Shown here in pieces: positions 8,228-16,945 of a DNA stretch of 64,000 nucleotides. Source of the stretch: Cernens ardua (GTDB lineage: Bacteria > Pseudomonadota > Gammaproteobacteria > Pseudomonadales > Halomonadaceae). The position numbers and the translations under genes were made by a program. Each line of letters opens with the position of its first letter. The first letter of the stretch is position 1. The stretch is taken from assembly GCF_051251085.1 (NCBI RefSeq), contig NZ_JBPCZH010000006.1, forward strand, positions 62,001 through 126,000, given 5' to 3'. A model generated the notes under the pieces. It made no database searches. It worked only from the letters and a program-made list of their open reading frames with translations, and was not told the DNA's origin.

Positions 8228-9259
8228 TTAATGCCCCTTGTTCAGTGCTGCGTATTGTTGTGGATAATGACGCTCAGCAACGTCTGTATGGGAACGCAAT
8301 CGCCCTTTGATGGCATTGGGTCCGATTTCTATAAACAAAGGATTTTCCGGATCACTTTCCGGCCCATTGGCTAATACCGCCAAATGTTCGGGAAGCGGCA
8401 ACAGTGGGACATTACCGTCCAGTGAAGGGGACAGGAAATACCCGATCGAATAGCGGACAACCCCTTCTGGGGGTGTCACAACACGGTGATTGGTAGCGCG
8501 CAGATAGCCATTGGTGGCCAACTCCAGAATTTCACCAATATTGATGATGAACGTGCCCGGCAACGGTGGAACATCCAACCACTCATGATCGCGCTCAACC
8601 TGTAAGCCGCCATGATGATCCTGATGCAGCAACGTTAGAATACCGGCATCCTTGTGTGCACCAACGCCCTGCCTAAGCGTCGGATCATTACTGCCCGGAT
8701 AACGTATCAGTTTCAGTAATTGCGCAGGAGTGCCCGAAATTAGACTATCCAACGCATCTTCCGGCTGTTCCAATGCCTCTGCAAAGGCATGCAGCAATCG
8801 AATGGCAATACTGCGCAACTGAGCCGACCAGGCTAATGTCACATCCTTCAGCTCAGGCAATTCCGCAGGCCACTGATTAGGGCCTTGCAACCGTTTCCAC
8901 ACAGGAAGATCGGGAGTTTCCTCAAGAGCAGGCAGCTCTACACCAATATCAATCTGCTCACGGCGATCCGGGCGCTGGCGTGTTATCTCGTGCCCTGTGG
9001 CGGTATAACCACGAAAATGGGGCGAGTTAGCCATACGAATGGCATCCTTTTGCGCTTGGGGAAGCGCAAAAAAACGTTTGGCAACCGTTTCGATTTCCTC
9101 TACCTGTTCGGTACTTACTCCATGACCTGTCAGATAAAAAAAGCCGACTTCACGCGCGACCTTCCCCAGACGCTGAATGAAAGCATCGCGTTTGGTTTCG
9201 TCATCCAGTTCGCGTAAATCCAGTACGGGCAACGCGGTATTTTCATAGTCAGTAGACAT
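8228..9259 (-). CDS. 2-oxoglutarate/Fe(II)-dependent oxygenase (isopenicillin N synthase family)
   Basis: A 343-residue non-heme iron oxygenase with the DIOX_N and 2OG-FeII_Oxy domains. The iron triad is His202-Asp204 (GAHKDAG) and His258 (ATNHRVV). Arg269 and Ser271 (RYSIGYF) are the 2-oxoglutarate carboxylate binders. The start at 9259 is fixed by AGGAG 7 nt upstream; the frame stays open 44 codons further without family sequence. It lies 76 bp after the NtaA-like monooxygenase and 26 bp before the MetQ-like gene. Family members act on many small molecules, so a role in oxidising an organosulfur substrate is inferred only from this context. Confidence 0.9.
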   Translation of the reverse strand: MSTDYENTALPVLDLRELDDETKRDAFIQRLGKVAREVGFFYLTGHGVSTEQVEEIETVAKRFFALPQAQKDAIRMANSPHFRGYTATGHEITRQRPDRREQIDIGVELPALEETPDLPVWKRLQGPNQWPAELPELKDVTLAWSAQLRSIAIRLLHAFAEALEQPEDALDSLISGTPAQLLKLIRYPGSNDPTLRQGVGAHKDAGILTLLHQDHHGGLQVERDHEWLDVPPLPGTFIINIGEILELATNGYLRATNHRVVTPPEGVVRYSIGYFLSPSLDGNVPLLPLPEHLAVLANGPESDPENPLFIEIGPNAIKGRLRSHTDVAERHYPQQYAALNKGH

Positions 9260-9335
9260 GTAAACTCCTTGTCCAATGCGTTTGCCATGCGTTACAGCAC
9301 GGCAATAAGGGTCGTAGCTGTAGAGCGGCCCTGAG

Positions 9336-10739
9336 CTATCGTCGATACGCCGCTGCAGGATGGCGGTTCGGCAAATGATCCCCTTCCCCAAATAACCGGT
9401 CGCGCAAGCTTAAGGGCGATGAGGCTGAGGCATCCGATGCCTGCCGAGCATCGTCGGAGAGCCGCCCTCTGGACTTCAGTTCCGGTGTCACATAGCGTAC
9501 AAAATCATCGTAGCATTCGGGAACCACTGTTCTAGCCAAATTGAAGCCATCCACCCCTACTTCATCAACCCAGTGTTCCAGTTGGTCGGCCACTGTTACA
9601 CCACTTCCTACCATCGGTGTATAGCGCCCTCCCAGTGCATAATGTGAGAGCAACTCCCTGCGTGTAATGGGCTTACTCGCATTCTCAACATTATCTACCG
9701 CAGACTGGATCGCATTCCGGTTACCTTTACGTATCGGTTCGTCCAGTTCATAACGGGAAAAATCGATCCCCGTACTGGCTGAGAAGTGAGCTATTCCGGC
9801 TTCGGCACTGGCGTAACGCTGATACTCAAGGTAACGTTCCTCTGCTTCCTTGTCAGTGGCACCCACAATAGCCGTTGCGCCCGCCAATATCTTGATATCA
9901 TCCGCTCGACGCCCGGCCGCAACGGCCTGTTCACGAATTTGTTTGACCAACGCTTTGGCTTTTTCCTCTTCCTGCATGGAGATGAAAACACATTCAGCAT
10001 GCCGAGCTGCAAAGGCCTGCCCACGTGCAGAGCTTCCTGCCTGAAACAGCACTGGGGTACGCTGCCGTGAAGGTTCACTCAAGTGATACCCTTGTACGCG
10101 ATAGAATTCGCCCGAATGTTCGACCGGATGAATTCGGCTGGCATCAGCGAAGGTACGATTCGCCTTGTCTCTTAATACCGCATCATCTTCCCAGCTGCCT
10201 TCCCACAGCTGATACACCACGGACATGAACTCTTCGGCTTGATCATAACGACGATCATGGTCCGCCAGGCCGCTTTCTCCCATGGCACGTGCTGCACTGT
10301 CCAGATAGCCGGTCACGATATTCCACCCAACCCGGCCTCGTGTCAGATGATCCAGCGTGGAGAAACGCCTTGCGAAGGTATAAGGCGTTTCGTAACTCAA
10401 GTTCACTGTAATGCCAAAACCCAAATGCTGCGTCACGCTAGCCATCGCCGGTACCAGCAATATGGGATCATTAACGGGCAGCTGAATTGATTCCGCCGCC
10501 GTCAGATCGATATTTCCCTGATAAACATCATAAACCCCAAGGATATCTGCCAGAAACAGGGCATCAAAACCGCCGCTTTCCAGTGTTCTAGCCAACGATT
10601 GCCAATATTCCAACGTGTTATATTCAATCGAAGTATCACGCGGATGTGCCCACAGGCCGTGATTGATATGCCCGACACAATTCATATTGAATGCGTTTAG
10701 AAGTACGGGCTTGCGATTCTTCTCTACAGAAGCCGCCAT
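9336..10739 (-). CDS. FMN-dependent monooxygenase, NtaA/SnaA/DszA family (copy 1)
   Basis: A 467-residue two-component flavin monooxygenase of the bacterial luciferase superfamily. It uses FMNH2 supplied by a separate reductase to oxidise sulfones, sulfides or aminopolycarboxylates. The N-terminus LLNAFNMNCVGHINHGLW, the strand GGFDALFLADILGVYD and the block RFSTLDHLTRGRVGWNIVTGY are diagnostic for the family. VLFQAGSSARGQAFAARHAE is the typical phosphate-binding region. It is the first gene of a three-gene operon with a 2-oxoglutarate oxygenase and a MetQ-like protein. A copy of the shared sulfur element lies 48 bp before the start. No flavin reductase is encoded nearby. Confidence 0.9.
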   Translation of the reverse strand: MAASVEKNRKPVLLNAFNMNCVGHINHGLWAHPRDTSIEYNTLEYWQSLARTLESGGFDALFLADILGVYDVYQGNIDLTAAESIQLPVNDPILLVPAMASVTQHLGFGITVNLSYETPYTFARRFSTLDHLTRGRVGWNIVTGYLDSAARAMGESGLADHDRRYDQAEEFMSVVYQLWEGSWEDDAVLRDKANRTFADASRIHPVEHSGEFYRVQGYHLSEPSRQRTPVLFQAGSSARGQAFAARHAECVFISMQEEEKAKALVKQIREQAVAAGRRADDIKILAGATAIVGATDKEAEERYLEYQRYASAEAGIAHFSASTGIDFSRYELDEPIRKGNRNAIQSAVDNVENASKPITRRELLSHYALGGRYTPMVGSGVTVADQLEHWVDEVGVDGFNLARTVVPECYDDFVRYVTPELKSRGRLSDDARQASDASASSPLSLRDRLFGEGDHLPNRHPAAAYRR

Positions 10740-10786
10740 AGCAGTGTCCGATCAATTAAAAATGAATGTCGATACCTTACCTCAAG

Positions 10787-10808
10787 CAACAGGTATGCCA
10801 CTCATAAC
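10787..10808 (-). promoter_or_regulatory. Shared sulfur-block element, copy 3 (upstream of NtaA-like operon)
   Basis: CAAC-N3-TATGCCA-N4-TAAC, same orientation relative to the downstream minus-strand operon as the other copies, 48 bp before the start codon. Confidence 0.5.
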
Positions 10809-10936
10809 GCATTGTTTTAAAAGGAAAGAAAGGAAACCCAGGGGCAATTGATGAAAGAAAGGCAACAACTGAAAAAAGAAGTGTCGGATTCTAAACAGAC
10901 AGGAACAGACAACGTGAACCTGTAAAGATGAATCAT

Positions 10937-10968
10937 AAAAAAACGAACCCTATGGGGGTTCGTTTTTT
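10937..10968. terminator. Bidirectional terminator downstream of ribH
   Basis: Stem CGAACCC / GGGTTCG extended by A/T runs on both sides, loop TATGG. It lies about 50 bp past the ribH stop and works on either strand by structure. Confidence 0.85.
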
Positions 10969-11015
10969 AGTGTCAATGTCGCTCCTGGATTCACCCGGAG
11001 CATTCATTTACGTAA

Positions 11016-11516
11016 TCAGGCAGAAACCATCGCATGGGTGGCAACTGTCTGAATGCAGGCTTGCGCGGCTTCCTGCCCTTTCTTGATGAAATGCTGTTGG
11101 AAGAAGTTCGCATGATCCGCATGTTCATGGAAGTGATGAGGCGTCAAAACGACAGAGAACACGGGGACTTCAAACTCCAGATTAACGTCCATCAATGCCT
11201 TGATAACAGCATCTGAAACGAAATCATGACGATAAATACCACCATCCACGACAAACCCTGCAGCCACAACGGCAGAGTAGCGGCCGCTTTTTACCAGCTT
11301 CTTCGCCAGTAAGGGAATTTCAAAAACACCCGGTACTTCAAAGCGATCAATATCATCACGATTAAAGCCCTGGCGTTCGTACTCTTCAATAAAGCCCACC
11401 CGAGCATTGTCAACGATATCAGCGTGCCAACCGGCCTGAATAAAGGCCACACGCGTACCACCATTATTTGTTGATTCCGAAGACTGGGTGAAGGGGGTTT
11501 CAACAGACTGATTCAT
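11016..11516 (-). CDS. ribH: 6,7-dimethyl-8-ribityllumazine synthase
   Basis: Condenses 5-amino-6-ribitylaminouracil with dihydroxybutanone phosphate, the penultimate step of riboflavin synthesis. The 166-residue protein shows RVAFIQAGWHADIVDNAR, FEVPGVFEIPLLAKKL, AAGFVVDGGIYRHDFV and a histidine-rich catalytic stretch TPHHFHEHADH. The sequence resembles the type II (RibH2-like) branch more than the ribH that sits beside nusB in most gammaproteobacteria, so this may be a second copy. A well-defined FMN riboswitch controls it. Its position inside a block full of FMN-dependent monooxygenases suggests it supplies flavin for them. Confidence 0.92.
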   Translation of the reverse strand: MNQSVETPFTQSSESTNNGGTRVAFIQAGWHADIVDNARVGFIEEYERQGFNRDDIDRFEVPGVFEIPLLAKKLVKSGRYSAVVAAGFVVDGGIYRHDFVSDAVIKALMDVNLEFEVPVFSVVLTPHHFHEHADHANFFQQHFIKKGQEAAQACIQTVATHAMVSA

Positions 11517-11623
11517 GGTTTTCTCTTCCTGTTTTCTCTTCTATTAAGAAGAATCCAGAGGGCCAGAATCAGGGCTAAAACAAATGACGAGCCATCACTT
11601 GCGTGTTGGTGTATTTCGACATT

Positions 11624-11776
11624 GCTTCTCTTTCATCCGGACTTTAACCGTCGGCTTCGGAATCTCACCGAATCTGCTGTCCCTGTAACGAAAATGGCTA
11701 CAGGCGCTCGCGGGCTGACGTACCTCTTTACGAGTACGATTACCGCCGGTGGGGAATTTCGCCCCGCCCTGAGAAC
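11624..11776 (-). ncRNA. FMN (RFN) riboswitch upstream of ribH
   Basis: On the minus strand the conserved RFN elements occur in order: the opening CAGGGCGGGGCGAAATTCCC, then CACCGGCGGTA, AGCCCGCGAGCG, CAGCAGATTCGGTGAGATTC, CCGAAGCCGACGGT, and the closing AAAGTCCGGATGAAAGAGA. All multi-stem core motifs are intact. The aptamer ends about 108 nt before the ribH start, leaving room for an expression platform. Binding of FMN is expected to switch off ribH. Confidence 0.96.
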
Positions 11777-12152
11777 ATTTGCGTAGCATCATTTCAATGA
11801 TTGGCTACGTAGTTATTACTATGCTCGTACTAGACGAAAGAATCAATCCTGTGTCTATAACTGTTTACTATGAGTTATATCCCAAAAGGTATTAATGCGG
11901 CTTCGATCTTTTGCACTATCCCTCCTTTTCCTTTCTCGTTCTTTTCCTTTCTCGTTCCCCTCCCCTGCATGCTATTTCAGCGTCATATTGTTCTTTAAGA
12001 GGAAGGTACCGTCCTGCATTAACCTTGTCTCTGCAGGCTCAATCTACCACTGGAGTCGAACAATCTCTTTACACAGGACAACTTGGCCCCTCGATAAAGC
12101 GCCACCATTTTAAAAGCCACGTTATTCACCGTAGTTTCATAAATACGATCAA
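11777..12152. other. Intergenic region without recognisable gene
   Basis: Holds the ribH promoter side and the upstream region of the MarR-GNAT gene. Pyrimidine-rich around 11910-11970. Two overlapping plus-strand frames of 72-90 codons have no family features and are not called. Confidence 0.5.
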
Positions 12153-12197
12153 TATGACTTGTCATACATCGAATTTTATCTGACCATTGTCAGATAA
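12153..12197 (+). promoter_or_regulatory. Two dyads upstream of the MarR-GNAT gene
   Basis: TATGAC-TT-GTCATA at 12153-12166 and the perfect 9-bp-arm repeat TTATCTGAC-CATT-GTCAGATAA at 12176-12197 share the half-site TGAC/GTCA. The second ends 24 bp before the start codon. This is the pattern expected for an autorepressing MarR-type dimer. Confidence 0.6.
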
Positions 12198-12221
12198 ATC
12201 ACATTACAAAGATGATTAGAT

Positions 12222-13184
12222 ATGACAACGGATCAACATTCATCGGTGAGCGCTTCCTCCAAATACTCAAGGAAAACCTTCGGCACCACATCTGTTTCGC
12301 CCTCGGACATTGAAAAGATCCGGCGCTTTCAACGTGCTGTCACAACGGAAGTAGGTGCACTGGATGCTTCATTCCTGGGACGGGGGCGCCCATTGGGGCC
12401 TGCACGCGTCATCAATGCCATCGGCAATGGAATCACAGAGGTCGCCAATATTCGTGACTATCTCAAGCTGGATTCAGGCTTGATGAGTAGACTGCTGCGT
12501 AGTCTGGAGGAAGAAGGCATGGTGAACGTCACGCCTTCAGAAGCAGACTCACGGCGTCGATGCGCACATTTAACCGCACTGGGTAAAGAGGAATATATTG
12601 CTTATGAGTCGCTTTCCAACCAGCGCATTCAGGCACTGCTGGAAAAGCACGCCCACCCTGAAAAACTAGTGGCTGCAATGGCGCTAATCGCCACAGCGTT
12701 AGGACGGGAGCAGTTTGAATTCAAAGCGGTAGATCCGGCGGATGTTGAGGCCCAACGCTGTATGCATGCCTACTATGATGAATTGGCGGCCTGCTTTCCC
12801 CAGGGATTCGATGTATCGCTGTCATGCGATCCTGACCAGGCCGATATGCGCCCGCCCAAAGGTAGTTTCGTACTGGGATTTTCCGATGGCTGCCCGATTG
12901 CCTGTGGTGGTTTGAAGGGAACAAACAAAGGCTATGCTGAAATCAAGCGCATATGGGTAGCGCCTGAAGCAAGGGGGCTGGGTGTTATTCATTCACTCAT
13001 GAATGTTTTAGAGGAAACAGCCAAATCGCTCGGCTATTCGAAATTACGACTGGATACAAATAGTGTATTGATCAAGGCGGTTTCGTTTTATCGCAAGCAT
13101 GGCTGGCATGAAATAGACCGTTTCAATGATGATCCGTATCCGGATCTGTTTTTTGAAAAAATCATTGCGCCCAGCACGGAGTAA
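12222..13184 (+). CDS. MarR-type regulator fused to GNAT acetyltransferase
   Basis: A 320-residue two-domain protein. Residues of about 30-150 form a winged helix-turn-helix of the MarR family (PARVINAIGNGITEVANIRDYLKLDSGLMSRLLRSLEEEGMV, here split across helices). Residues of about 165-318 form a GNAT domain with the acetyl-CoA loop in WVAPEARGLGVIHSLM and the closing strand FYRKHGWHEI. Such fusions are known in actinobacteria and proteobacteria, but their targets are poorly defined. It probably represses its own promoter through the dyads just upstream. A hairpin at 13259-13306 follows the gene. Confidence 0.88.
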   Translation: MTTDQHSSVSASSKYSRKTFGTTSVSPSDIEKIRRFQRAVTTEVGALDASFLGRGRPLGPARVINAIGNGITEVANIRDYLKLDSGLMSRLLRSLEEEGMVNVTPSEADSRRRCAHLTALGKEEYIAYESLSNQRIQALLEKHAHPEKLVAAMALIATALGREQFEFKAVDPADVEAQRCMHAYYDELAACFPQGFDVSLSCDPDQADMRPPKGSFVLGFSDGCPIACGGLKGTNKGYAEIKRIWVAPEARGLGVIHSLMNVLEETAKSLGYSKLRLDTNSVLIKAVSFYRKHGWHEIDRFNDDPYPDLFFEKIIAPSTE

Positions 13185-13258
13185 GGAGACGAAATAATAT
13201 GCGCGAAATAGTGTGCTTCTCAAGATAGCGTAAAGATATCGTCTGAATAATAGGGAAA

Positions 13259-13306
13259 AGGCTGCCGACACTGTTTCTCACCTTACGGAAAAAGTGCGGT
13301 CAGCCT
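13259..13306 (+). terminator. Possible terminator of MarR-GNAT gene
   Basis: Stem AGGCTG-CCG-A-CAC paired with GTG-CGG-T-CAGCCT, with small bulges, followed by CTCTCTC rather than a T-run. It starts 75 bp past the stop codon. Confidence 0.4.
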
Positions 13307-13352
13307 CTCTCAATCCCTCATATCCGCCCATCTGCTTTTCTCAGGAGCGACT

Positions 13353-13400
13353 TTCCTCGAAATCTACCTTCCTCGAAAACTATCTTCCTCGAAATCTACG
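13353..13400. repeat. Three tandem 16-bp repeats downstream of metI
   Basis: TTCCTCGAAATCTACC, TTCCTCGAAAACTATC and TTCCTCGAAATCTACG are directly adjacent at 13353, 13369 and 13385. They lie between the convergent MarR-GNAT and metI genes. Confidence 0.85.
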
Positions 13401-13484
13401 CTCTCGGCATCAACCTCTCAGACGAATATCTCAGAGAAAACGTTCACCTCTAAATCCCGAAACGAGCACACATATCGACATGCA

Positions 13485-14138
13485 TTAACGGTTACGCAGA
13501 TATGCTACCGAACGATCACCGACAATTTGAATAGCGCACACTGCCACAATCAATATAGCAATCACAATCGCCATCACTGTGGTGTCATAGCGTTGATAAC
13601 CATAGCGTATGGCCAAATCTCCCAATCCACCGGCACCGATCGCACCGGCCATGGCAGAGGCACCAATCATCGCTACTATCGTAATAGTGAAACCACCGAT
13701 AATCCCCGGTAATGCCTCAGGAATCATCACCCGAAAAATAATAGCCAAGGGTTTTAATCCCATCGCCTGAGCGGCTTCTACCACACCGCTATCCACCTCA
13801 CGCAGACTCACTTCTACCACTCGCGCAAAGAAAGGCGTTGCACTAAAGCTGATGGGAACGATAGCGGCCCATACTCCAATGCTCGTACCCACTATCAAAC
13901 GCGTTAATGGAATAAGGGCCACCAACAGAATTATGAAGGGGGTTGCACGAAAGGCATTGATCACCCAGGCCAGAGGGCGGTTCAGCCAAGTGGCCTGAAA
14001 GATACCGCCGCGCGCAGTCGTCACTAACAGGACGGCCAGCGGAATACCGATACACCAGACGATAATACCGGACACAATCACCATGGTCAGTGTGTCTTCA
14101 CCTGCATTAAGGAGATCACTCCACATGCCGTCATACAT
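13485..14138 (-). CDS. metI: Methionine-type ABC transporter permease MetI
   Basis: Inner-membrane permease of the MetNIQ family, 217 residues, the same length as E. coli MetI. About five membrane segments are visible. The EAA coupling loop reads EAAQAMGLKPLAIIFRVMIPEALPGI. The start at 14138 is preferred to an upstream ATG at 14162 because GGAGG lies 9 nt before it. The frame overlaps the metN stop by 8 bp, so the two are translationally coupled. No metQ follows. The two MetQ-like receptors at 7.4 kb and 21.2 kb are candidates to feed this permease. Confidence 0.93.
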   Translation of the reverse strand: MYDGMWSDLLNAGEDTLTMVIVSGIIVWCIGIPLAVLLVTTARGGIFQATWLNRPLAWVINAFRATPFIILLVALIPLTRLIVGTSIGVWAAIVPISFSATPFFARVVEVSLREVDSGVVEAAQAMGLKPLAIIFRVMIPEALPGIIGGFTITIVAMIGASAMAGAIGAGGLGDLAIRYGYQRYDTTVMAIVIAILIVAVCAIQIVGDRSVAYLRNR

Positions 14139-15366
14139 AGCCCAATACCTCCGTACTGACATCCAGGTGGCTCAACGCTGTGTGAATGTGATTCATGGAT
14201 ACCGTTTCCGCATCAATGGCACCTTTAGGGGTGATACCAAATAACAGGCGACCTTGTGCATGCCCCTGAAGCCGATCGATGTTGCCACTCAGCAGATGCG
14301 CATGTTGCCCCAGGGCATTGGCAATGGTGAATACGTCCACATCGGCATCGCCACCGTGCTGGCGCCCCACGTCCAGTTGCAACACCAAGGTGGGATGATC
14401 CTTGTCACGCTGCGACTGTACTCTTTTCTGTAAATCAAAGGGTAAGGTAACCTGCAGCGGTGCCAGCAGTGTTTGTGTCACCGAATCCTGAGGTGTCCCG
14501 AATACACGCCAAATGGGGCCCTCTTCACGCAATTCCCCCTGATCCAGAACAGCCACACGATCACACACTGCACGGATCACAGACATCTCGTGCGTGATCA
14601 ATACAATTGTTAATCCCAGCCGTTGATTGATATCACGCAAAAGATCAAGGATGCTGCGTGTGGTAATCGGATCCAGTGCAGAAGTAGCCTCATCACACAG
14701 CAGAATTTCCGGTTCCAGCATCAGCGCCCGTGCGATACCTACGCGCTGTTTCTGACCACCGGACAACCGTGCCGGGTATACATCGGCCTTTCCTTCCAGG
14801 CCAACCAGTGCCAAGAGTTCATCTACACGCTTTTTAATGGCCGATGAATCAAGACCCGCGGCACGCGCCGGAAGTGCCAGATTCTCGAAAACCGTTTTGG
14901 AGCGAAGAAGATTGAAGTGCTGAAAAATCATACCAATACGTTGACGCAACCTGATAAGTTCCGCACTTTTCAGCGTATTGATATTGGTGTTATCGATTTC
15001 AATTTCACCACTATTGATATTTTCCAGACGATTAATTGTACGGATCAGGCTGGATTTCCCGGCACCACTGCGCCCAATAATGCCGAATATTTCCCCCTGA
15101 CGAATGGTCAGGTCGATGTGGCGTAATGCTTGTACCGGGCCAGACGAGGCCTCGTAATGTTTGGATACATCACGAAATACAATGTGCGGTCGCCCCACCT
15201 CCTTCTGAAGGTCAGGCCCATATCGTAGCCGAGAAGCATCGAGGGTAGGCGGCGTAGAAGCCCCGTGTGGATAGGCATCCGTAGGCGTGACCCCATCCTG
15301 CTCTTCCGCACTCAACAGATGGTCATAAGCACCACCATTCGAGCGTAATTCATAGTTGGACGCCAT
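14131..15366 (-). CDS. metN: Methionine-type ABC transporter ATP-binding protein MetN with NIL domain
   Basis: ATPase of the MetNI importer, 411 residues. Walker A is GRSGAGKSS near residue 98, the signature is LSGGQKQRVGIARAL and Walker B is EILLCDEATSALD. The last about 100 residues form the NIL domain, which in E. coli binds methionine and inhibits transport. The start at 15366 has AGGAGG 7 nt upstream. An N-terminal extension of about 60 residues, hydrophilic and lacking in E. coli MetN (343 residues), precedes the ABC domain. One copy of the shared sulfur element lies 88 bp upstream. Confidence 0.93.
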   Translation of the reverse strand: MASNYELRSNGGAYDHLLSAEEQDGVTPTDAYPHGASTPPTLDASRLRYGPDLQKEVGRPHIVFRDVSKHYEASSGPVQALRHIDLTIRQGEIFGIIGRSGAGKSSLIRTINRLENINSGEIEIDNTNINTLKSAELIRLRQRIGMIFQHFNLLRSKTVFENLALPARAAGLDSSAIKKRVDELLALVGLEGKADVYPARLSGGQKQRVGIARALMLEPEILLCDEATSALDPITTRSILDLLRDINQRLGLTIVLITHEMSVIRAVCDRVAVLDQGELREEGPIWRVFGTPQDSVTQTLLAPLQVTLPFDLQKRVQSQRDKDHPTLVLQLDVGRQHGGDADVDVFTIANALGQHAHLLSGNIDRLQGHAQGRLLFGITPKGAIDAETVSMNHIHTALSHLDVSTEVLGYV

Positions 15367-15454
15367 GCATGGCCCTCCTTGGTACAAACCTTGTAGGCGA
15401 CTCAGTGGGTCACTGACCACCTCATCACTCAATATGTATGTACTTGGGCAGGGG

Positions 15455-15476
15455 CAACTTTTGTGCCAAGGGTAAC
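15455..15476 (-). promoter_or_regulatory. Shared sulfur-block element, copy 2 (upstream of metNI)
   Basis: CAAC-N3-TGTGCCA-N4-TAAC in the same orientation relative to the minus-strand operon as the other copies. The rest of the 15367-15751 gap shows no gene. Confidence 0.55.
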
Positions 15477-15751
15477 GTTTTGATTTATATGGAAAATGGT
15501 CTGAAGGCTGGTCGACAGGTGCCGAATTATCATCAAAAAAGTGAAGCAGCTGATGTTTTTACAACAGTTTAGTCACATCTGACAGAAGAGCGGCTCACCC
15601 ACCTCCCCTGATGATATCGGCCGATAGCCGGATCGATTCGCCTCATACAGCGAATCCACAACTGAGGGTATGACAATCGCTATATCTGCGCAGTTTTATC
15701 CAGGCAGGCCTATCGACAGTCAATACTGGGATTGGCACATGAGCGGCAGCC

Positions 15752-16945
15752 TTACGTGTCACTCACATGGGCAGGCGTGTTAGGGAAAGCCTGTTTGTCA
15801 CCTTGTATGATGGTCATTCCGACAAGGACCAGCACAATGGAAACAACCGCCAGGTGCGCAATACTCAAATAGGCAATCAATTGACCGCCCACCGTTGCCC
15901 CAAGAAATATTCCCACATTACAGCAGCTATTGATGGCCGCACTGGTCACATCCGAAGATGCAATACGGGTCGACATGGCACCCGACATCGCAATAGGCAC
16001 CATGGAAGAGAACCCGGCTCCCCAAACAATCGCCCCAATAGTCACCAATGAGATTGACGAGTGGGCAAAACATACCGGCAACATTCCCAAAATCATTGCG
16101 ATAGCCCCCGCAAAAGCCCCACGGCGAGGGTTCCTGTCCACGACCTTGCCTGAATACCAGACGCCCAACAGGCTTGCGAAACTGATGATCAGCAATACCA
16201 GTCCGATCCATGCTTCTGCCAACCCATGTTCTACCAGTATGGGTGCCATGAAGGTATAGAGCAGGTTCCGCGCTGTAAACATCACGGTAGTGACGGAGAT
16301 CGCCCAAAAGAACGTTTTGGCGGCTCCCGTGATCGGGGCCTGGGATTTACGTTGACTCTCTTCATCTTCAGCAGAAATCCGTGGTAAATAACGCATAAGA
16401 AGGAACATGCCGATCAAACCAATCAATGCGGTGATCACCAGCGTCAACCGCCACCCGATCCAGCCACCCAACGCCGCCGTCGCGGGCATGCCTACTACCG
16501 AACCGATTGATGCCCCTGAAAATACCAGTGTGATGGCTCGCCCCCTGTATTTGGCACTTACCATACGGGCGCCATAAGCAGGCGCCATTGACATTGTTAT
16601 ACAATGGGCCACACCACCGATCATTCGCCCCGCACACAATATCCAGAAGTTGGGCGCAACGGCGCCAATCAGGTTACACACCATATAGGCCAGTGCAGCG
16701 ACGACCATCATCCTTTTGCGATCAAAAATACTGGAGAGGCGTGTCAATGGTACAGCACAGACCGCCACAATAATGGCGTAGGCACCCATGGCCAAACCTA
16801 CATGGCCAACCTCCATATGAAAGGTCTTGGCGATGTCGAGAATCAGTGCAACGGGAGCCAATTCTGTGGTCAGCGCCATAAAGGTCGTGGCGCAGAGGAT
16901 CATCAATCCACGTGAATGTTCTTTTGAAAGTTCTGCGGTAAACAT
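15752..16945 (-). CDS. MFS transporter, DHA1 family
   Basis: A 397-residue, 12-helix major facilitator of the drug/sugar efflux (DHA1, AraJ-like) type. The loop 2-3 motif is LSSIFDRKRMMV, the motif C-like segment in helix 5 is SGASIGSVVGMPATAALGG, and the second half repeats the pattern (GKVVDRNPRRG). The substrate is unknown. It lies between metN and prs, so export of a sulfur metabolite or amino acid is possible, but nothing in the sequence shows it. Confidence 0.88.
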   Translation of the reverse strand: MFTAELSKEHSRGLMILCATTFMALTTELAPVALILDIAKTFHMEVGHVGLAMGAYAIIVAVCAVPLTRLSSIFDRKRMMVVAALAYMVCNLIGAVAPNFWILCAGRMIGGVAHCITMSMAPAYGARMVSAKYRGRAITLVFSGASIGSVVGMPATAALGGWIGWRLTLVITALIGLIGMFLLMRYLPRISAEDEESQRKSQAPITGAAKTFFWAISVTTVMFTARNLLYTFMAPILVEHGLAEAWIGLVLLIISFASLLGVWYSGKVVDRNPRRGAFAGAIAMILGMLPVCFAHSSISLVTIGAIVWGAGFSSMVPIAMSGAMSTRIASSDVTSAAINSCCNVGIFLGATVGGQLIAYLSIAHLAVVSIVLVLVGMTIIQGDKQAFPNTPAHVSDT

